Shown piece after piece: positions 6,058 to 8,641 of a stretch of 8,641 nt of DNA (the stretch's first letter is position 1; every line of letters begins with the position of its first letter). The position numbers and the translations under genes were made by a program. Below the pieces are notes generated by a model. The model worked only from the letters and a program-made list of their open reading frames with translations. It was not told the DNA's origin and did no database searches. Source of the stretch: an uncultured Christensenella sp. (GTDB lineage Bacteria; Bacillota; Clostridia; Christensenellales; Pumilibacteraceae); NCBI GenBank assembly GCA_910577995.1, contig CAJTND010000028.1, forward strand, positions 1 through 8,641, given 5' to 3'.

Positions 6058-6102
6058 GAGGCGGTTTTCGCTTCGCTCAAACCGCCTCCCCCATGGGGGA
6101 GG
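6058..6102. repeat. Intra-operon palindromic element between the binding-protein and malF genes
   Basis: GAGGCGGTTT (6058-6067) and AAACCGCCTC (6079-6088) are perfect 10-base arms around an 11-base loop. Overlapping this, 6085-6102 is a perfect 18-base palindrome, CCTCCCCCATGGGGGAGG. The architecture (hairpin with a CTTCG-type loop, then CCCCC/GGGGG hairpin) is that of the units at 91-141 and 8587-8637, so it is probably a diverged member. No T-run follows on the plus strand, so it is not an obvious full terminator for the operon; it may instead stabilise the upstream mRNA. An A6T6 tract (6044-6055) precedes it and would supply a T-tract for minus-strand transcripts. Confidence 0.75.
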
Positions 6103-6151
6103 GCATGCGTATATAAATATAAAAATCTTATCCATCCGAAAGGAGGCGAAA

Positions 6152-7597
6152 ATGACCGAAAACGAAGTATATCACGGCAAACCGCCGATCGGCGCGCGAA
6201 TAGGGGCGTATTTCAAGGCGATACCCGAACGCGTCGGCGGTTCGTTCAAGCGGCTGGGCGCAAAGCTCGCGAAAGTGCCGTCGGGCGTAGCCGACAGGGG
6301 GCGTTATATCAAAAACGCGCCGCGTCCCGTCAAAGCGTCGATGTGTCTTATGGGCGTCGGGCAGATAATGCAGAAACAGGTGATCAAAGGCATACTGTTT
6401 TTGCTGATGTTCGCCGGGTATATCGTCTATATGGTACTCGCGGGCGGCAAGGCGATGTATAACTTTTTCTCGCTCGGCGTTATCCCCGCCAACCCGTGGC
6501 TCAACATAAAGGGCGACAACTCCGTTATAATGATGCTGCTCGGAACGCTGGCTTTTATAATAACGGGATTCTTTATCGCGGTTCATCTTGCTAACATACG
6601 CGACGCGCAACGCACATTCGACTACGTCGGGCGCGGCAATCCGCCGCCGACGTTCCGTCAGTCGTTTGCGAGCATGTTCGATAAATATTTCTACGTGACC
6701 GCGCTCGTCCTGCCCATCGTCGGCGTGTTCGTGTTCAATATCCTGCCGATAGTGTTCATGATATTCCTCGCGTTCACAGATTACAGCGGCAATATCGTGC
6801 TGTCGGGCTCGCTCGTCAGTTGGATAGGGTTCAAGAACTTCGGTCAGCTTTTCTCGACCGGGTCTATCGGTTCGACTTTCGTCAAGATACTCGGCTGGAA
6901 CTTGCTGTGGGCGGTGATGTCCACTTTCCTCAACTACTTCGGCGGACTCGGCATAGCGCTCCTGCTCAATAAGAAGGTGGTCAAGTGCAAAAAGATATGG
7001 CGCGCGTTCCCCGTGCTCGCTTACGCCGTGCCCGGTTTCATAACGCTGCTCGCCTTTAAGTTCATGTTCTCCAACCAAGGACCTATCAACTATTACATAG
7101 AGCTTTTCGGCGGAACGGGCAAGCTGTTCTTCGGTATCGACTCCAAGTGGAGCGCGAGGATAATCGGCTGGCTGGTCAACGCCTGGCTGTCCATACCGTC
7201 GAGCATGCTGCTCGCGACGGGCATACTCGCCAACCTCAATCCCGACCTTTACGAGGCGGCGAGGATAGACGGCGCGAGCCCGTGGACGCAGTTCGTCAAG
7301 ATAACGCTTCCGTTCGTCATATTCGCGACGACGCCCGTTCTCATCGGTCAGTTCATGGGCAACTTCAACAACTTCGGCGTGTTCTACTTCCTGCGCGGCG
7401 GATTGATATGCGACGGGTATTTCCTCGCGAGCGATACCGACCTCCTTATCAACTGGCTGTACAGCCTGTCGATAGACAACAAGTACTACTCGCTCGGCGC
7501 GGCGATAAGCATAATCATATTCATCATCGCCGCCGTCATCTCGCTGTTCGTTTACGTAAAATCGCCGTCCTATAAAAAGGAGGATATGTACAGATGA
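6152..7597 (+). CDS. malF: MalF-type maltodextrin ABC transporter permease
   Basis: This 481-residue inner-membrane permease forms the translocation pore with the next gene's product. A basic, soluble N-terminal stretch (1-65) is followed by about eight membrane segments: 79-98, 124-146, 180-208, 248-272, 285-306, 335-360, 387-413 and 449-469. Between segments six and seven lies the EAA loop, EAARIDGAS (368-376) followed by KITLP, the site where the ATPase docks. NNFGVFYFLRGG (406-417) matches the MalF-family NNF...Y.L..GG motif. The large extracytoplasmic P2 loop of E. coli MalF is absent, as in Gram-positive members. A strong AGGAGG (6141-6146) lies 5 bases before ATG 6152. The gene is 124 bases after the binding-protein gene, and the palindromic element lies in between. 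It overlaps the next gene by four bases (ATGA). Confidence 0.95.
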   Translation: MTENEVYHGKPPIGARIGAYFKAIPERVGGSFKRLGAKLAKVPSGVADRGRYIKNAPRPVKASMCLMGVGQIMQKQVIKGILFLLMFAGYIVYMVLAGGKAMYNFFSLGVIPANPWLNIKGDNSVIMMLLGTLAFIITGFFIAVHLANIRDAQRTFDYVGRGNPPPTFRQSFASMFDKYFYVTALVLPIVGVFVFNILPIVFMIFLAFTDYSGNIVLSGSLVSWIGFKNFGQLFSTGSIGSTFVKILGWNLLWAVMSTFLNYFGGLGIALLLNKKVVKCKKIWRAFPVLAYAVPGFITLLAFKFMFSNQGPINYYIELFGGTGKLFFGIDSKWSARIIGWLVNAWLSIPSSMLLATGILANLNPDLYEAARIDGASPWTQFVKITLPFVIFATTPVLIGQFMGNFNNFGVFYFLRGGLICDGYFLASDTDLLINWLYSLSIDNKYYSLGAAISIIIFIIAAVISLFVYVKSPSYKKEDMYR

Positions 7598-8490
7598 GCT
7601 CCGTAAGCAAAGCAGAAAAGCAAATAATCAAAAACATCAACAAAAAACACGTCGGCAAAAGGATAACCGTCAAGCGCGTGCTCGAATGCTTCTTCACCTA
7701 TCTCGGGCTGTTGATAATAGCGTTCATCTTCGCGTTCCCCGTTATCTGGCTGGTGCTCGCGTCGTTCTCCGAGAGCGGCTCTATGTACACGTTCAAGGGC
7801 TTCTTCCCGAGCGCGTTCAGCGTGGAGACCTTTGTCAAGCTGTTCACCGATACGGCTATGTACAACTATCCGCGCTGGTTCGGCAACACCATGATAATCG
7901 CGGTGTGCTCGGCTCTTCTCGGCGGATTGTTGGTCATACTCACAGCGTACGTCATGTCGCGCTTCCGCTTCCCCGCGCGCAAGAAGATAATGAAGATAAC
8001 CATGATACTCGGCATGTTCCCGTCGTTCATGGCTATGACCGCCGTCTATCTTTTGATGACGCAGTTCGATATGATAAATAAGCTCTGGGGACTCGTGCTC
8101 ATCTATGCCGCGGGCGCGCCCATGGGCTACCTGACTCAAAAAGGCTTCTTCGACACGATACCCAACTCCATGTACGAGGCGGCGCGGATAGACGGCGCGA
8201 GCAACCTGACGGTGTTCATACGCATAACGCTGCCTATCGCGATGCCGATGATAGTCTATACATTGCTCACGTCGTTCACGTGGCCGTGGTCGGACTTCAT
8301 ACTGCCTAAGCTCCTGCTCAAAGACAAGAACCTTTACACCGTTGCCGTCGGGCTGATGAGCCTCGGCGATACGGAGTTCGCGCGGTTCGCCGCAGGCTCG
8401 GTGTTCATCGCGGTGCCTATCATCGTACTGTATTTCGTGTTGGTCAAGTACATGGTCAACGGTCTTACCGCCGGCGCGGTCAAGGAATAA
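7594..8490 (+). CDS. malG: MalG-type maltodextrin ABC transporter permease
   Basis: This 298-residue permease is the partner of the MalF-type protein. About six membrane segments are visible at 34-57, 97-121, 134-156, 162-182, 212-235 and 266-287. The EAA loop is EAARIDGAS (195-203) followed by ITLP, and the protein ends in NGLTAGAVKE, the characteristic MalG C-terminus, which in E. coli MalG contacts the ATPase. AGGAGG (7578-7583) lies 10 bases before the start, inside the malF coding end. The ATGA overlap with malF (7594-7597) points to coupled translation and equal subunit amounts. No gene for the matching ATPase (MalK/MsmK) follows; the operon ends at a terminator 31 bases on. Specificity for maltodextrins rests on the family match plus the GH13 neighbour. 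Confidence 0.95.
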   Translation: MSSVSKAEKQIIKNINKKHVGKRITVKRVLECFFTYLGLLIIAFIFAFPVIWLVLASFSESGSMYTFKGFFPSAFSVETFVKLFTDTAMYNYPRWFGNTMIIAVCSALLGGLLVILTAYVMSRFRFPARKKIMKITMILGMFPSFMAMTAVYLLMTQFDMINKLWGLVLIYAAGAPMGYLTQKGFFDTIPNSMYEAARIDGASNLTVFIRITLPIAMPMIVYTLLTSFTWPWSDFILPKLLLKDKNLYTVAVGLMSLGDTEFARFAAGSVFIAVPIIVLYFVLVKYMVNGLTAGAVKE

Positions 8491-8521
8491 TACAACTCTC
8501 TGTCATTTTCCCCATACATAG

Positions 8522-8558
8522 GACGGGCGGGCGCAGCGATGCGCCCGTTCGTCGTTTT
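8522..8558 (+). terminator. Intrinsic terminator of the GH13-malEFG operon
   Basis: A 13-base stem is formed by 8522-8534 and 8541-8553 around the loop AGCGAT. The inner seven pairs (CGGGCGC/GCGCCCG) are perfect, followed by two G-T wobbles and four more pairs. The right arm is followed by G and four T (8555-8558). It lies 31 bases after the malG stop codon. Confidence 0.88.
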
Positions 8559-8586
8559 GGGGGAATGGTAAAATGATAGTTACAAC

Positions 8587-8641
8587 AAAGCCCCTATCGG
8601 CACTTCGTGCCACTTCCCCCGAGAGGGGGAAGCGACGGCGT
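8587..8641 (+). repeat. Second copy of the palindromic repeat unit, cut by the window end
   Basis: Positions 8587-8637 match 91-141 at 50 of 51 bases, in the same orientation. The hairpins GGCAC (8599-8603)/GTGCC (8607-8611) and CTTCCCCC (8613-8620)/GGGGGAAG (8625-8632) are intact. The only change is A to G at 8623, giving loop GAGA in place of GAAA. Sequence after 8637 diverges, and the element may continue beyond the window. Confidence 0.85.

Noticed and set aside
6104..6150. A/T-rich stretch before malF as an internal promoter
   Set aside because: TATAAA-like runs are present but no -35 box lies at a usable distance; the malF ribosome binding site and operon order explain expression without it.
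91..8637. Direct repeats at both ends as target duplication or ends of a composite transposon
   Set aside because: The repeats are short palindromic elements of a dispersed type, related units also lie at 1-46 and inside the operon (6058-6102), and there is no transposase or integrase in the window.

Overview
This window looks like a chromosomal maltodextrin (starch breakdown product) uptake and degradation locus from a low-to-mid GC Gram-positive bacterium, most likely an uncultured gut Clostridia lineage (Bacillota). The reasons are strong AGGAGG-type ribosome binding sites, lipoprotein signal peptides, a MalEFG-type ABC importer with no ATPase gene of its own, and short G/C-rich palindromic intergenic repeats of a kind I associate with gut Clostridia. 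I cannot name the species. Coding DNA is G/C-rich and promoter DNA is very A/T-rich.

Layout. Positions 1-250 hold no gene but a cluster of palindromic repeat units, the last of which ends in a T-run like an intrinsic terminator. At 284-342 there is a sigma-A type promoter whose start region is covered by two overlapping LacI-type operators. It drives a secreted lipoprotein (368-1906) with an InlB-like repeat and three degenerate beta-rich repeats. A bidirectional terminator (1924-1963) separates this gene from a convergent, unusually short LacI-family regulator (1979-2800, minus strand). The regulator has a perfect consensus promoter placed so that transcription should begin at its own ATG. 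Divergently, with only 43 bases between start codons, lies the plus-strand run: an intracellular GH13 neopullulanase/cyclomaltodextrinase-like enzyme (2844-4493), a MalE-type solute-binding lipoprotein (4528-6027), a MalF-type permease (6152-7597) and a MalG-type permease (7594-8490). These four are probably one operon. It closes with a strong intrinsic terminator (8522-8558). The window ends inside another copy of the repeat seen near its start (8587-8641 against 91-141, 50 of 51 bases identical).

How the genes work together (inference): the binding protein captures maltodextrins outside the cell, MalF/MalG move them across the membrane using an ATPase encoded elsewhere, and the cytoplasmic GH13 enzyme cuts them. 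The LacI protein probably represses at least the lipoprotein gene, whose product may bind starch at the surface. The least ordinary points are the predicted leaderless, shortened LacI; the tandem operator; the uncharacterised repeat lipoprotein; the palindromic repeats with a conserved GNRA-type loop; and a palindromic element between the malE-like and malF genes that parallels the REP element at the same place in E. coli. Most of the window is otherwise a conventional sugar-uptake locus, and I see no wholly new defence or mobile system in it.
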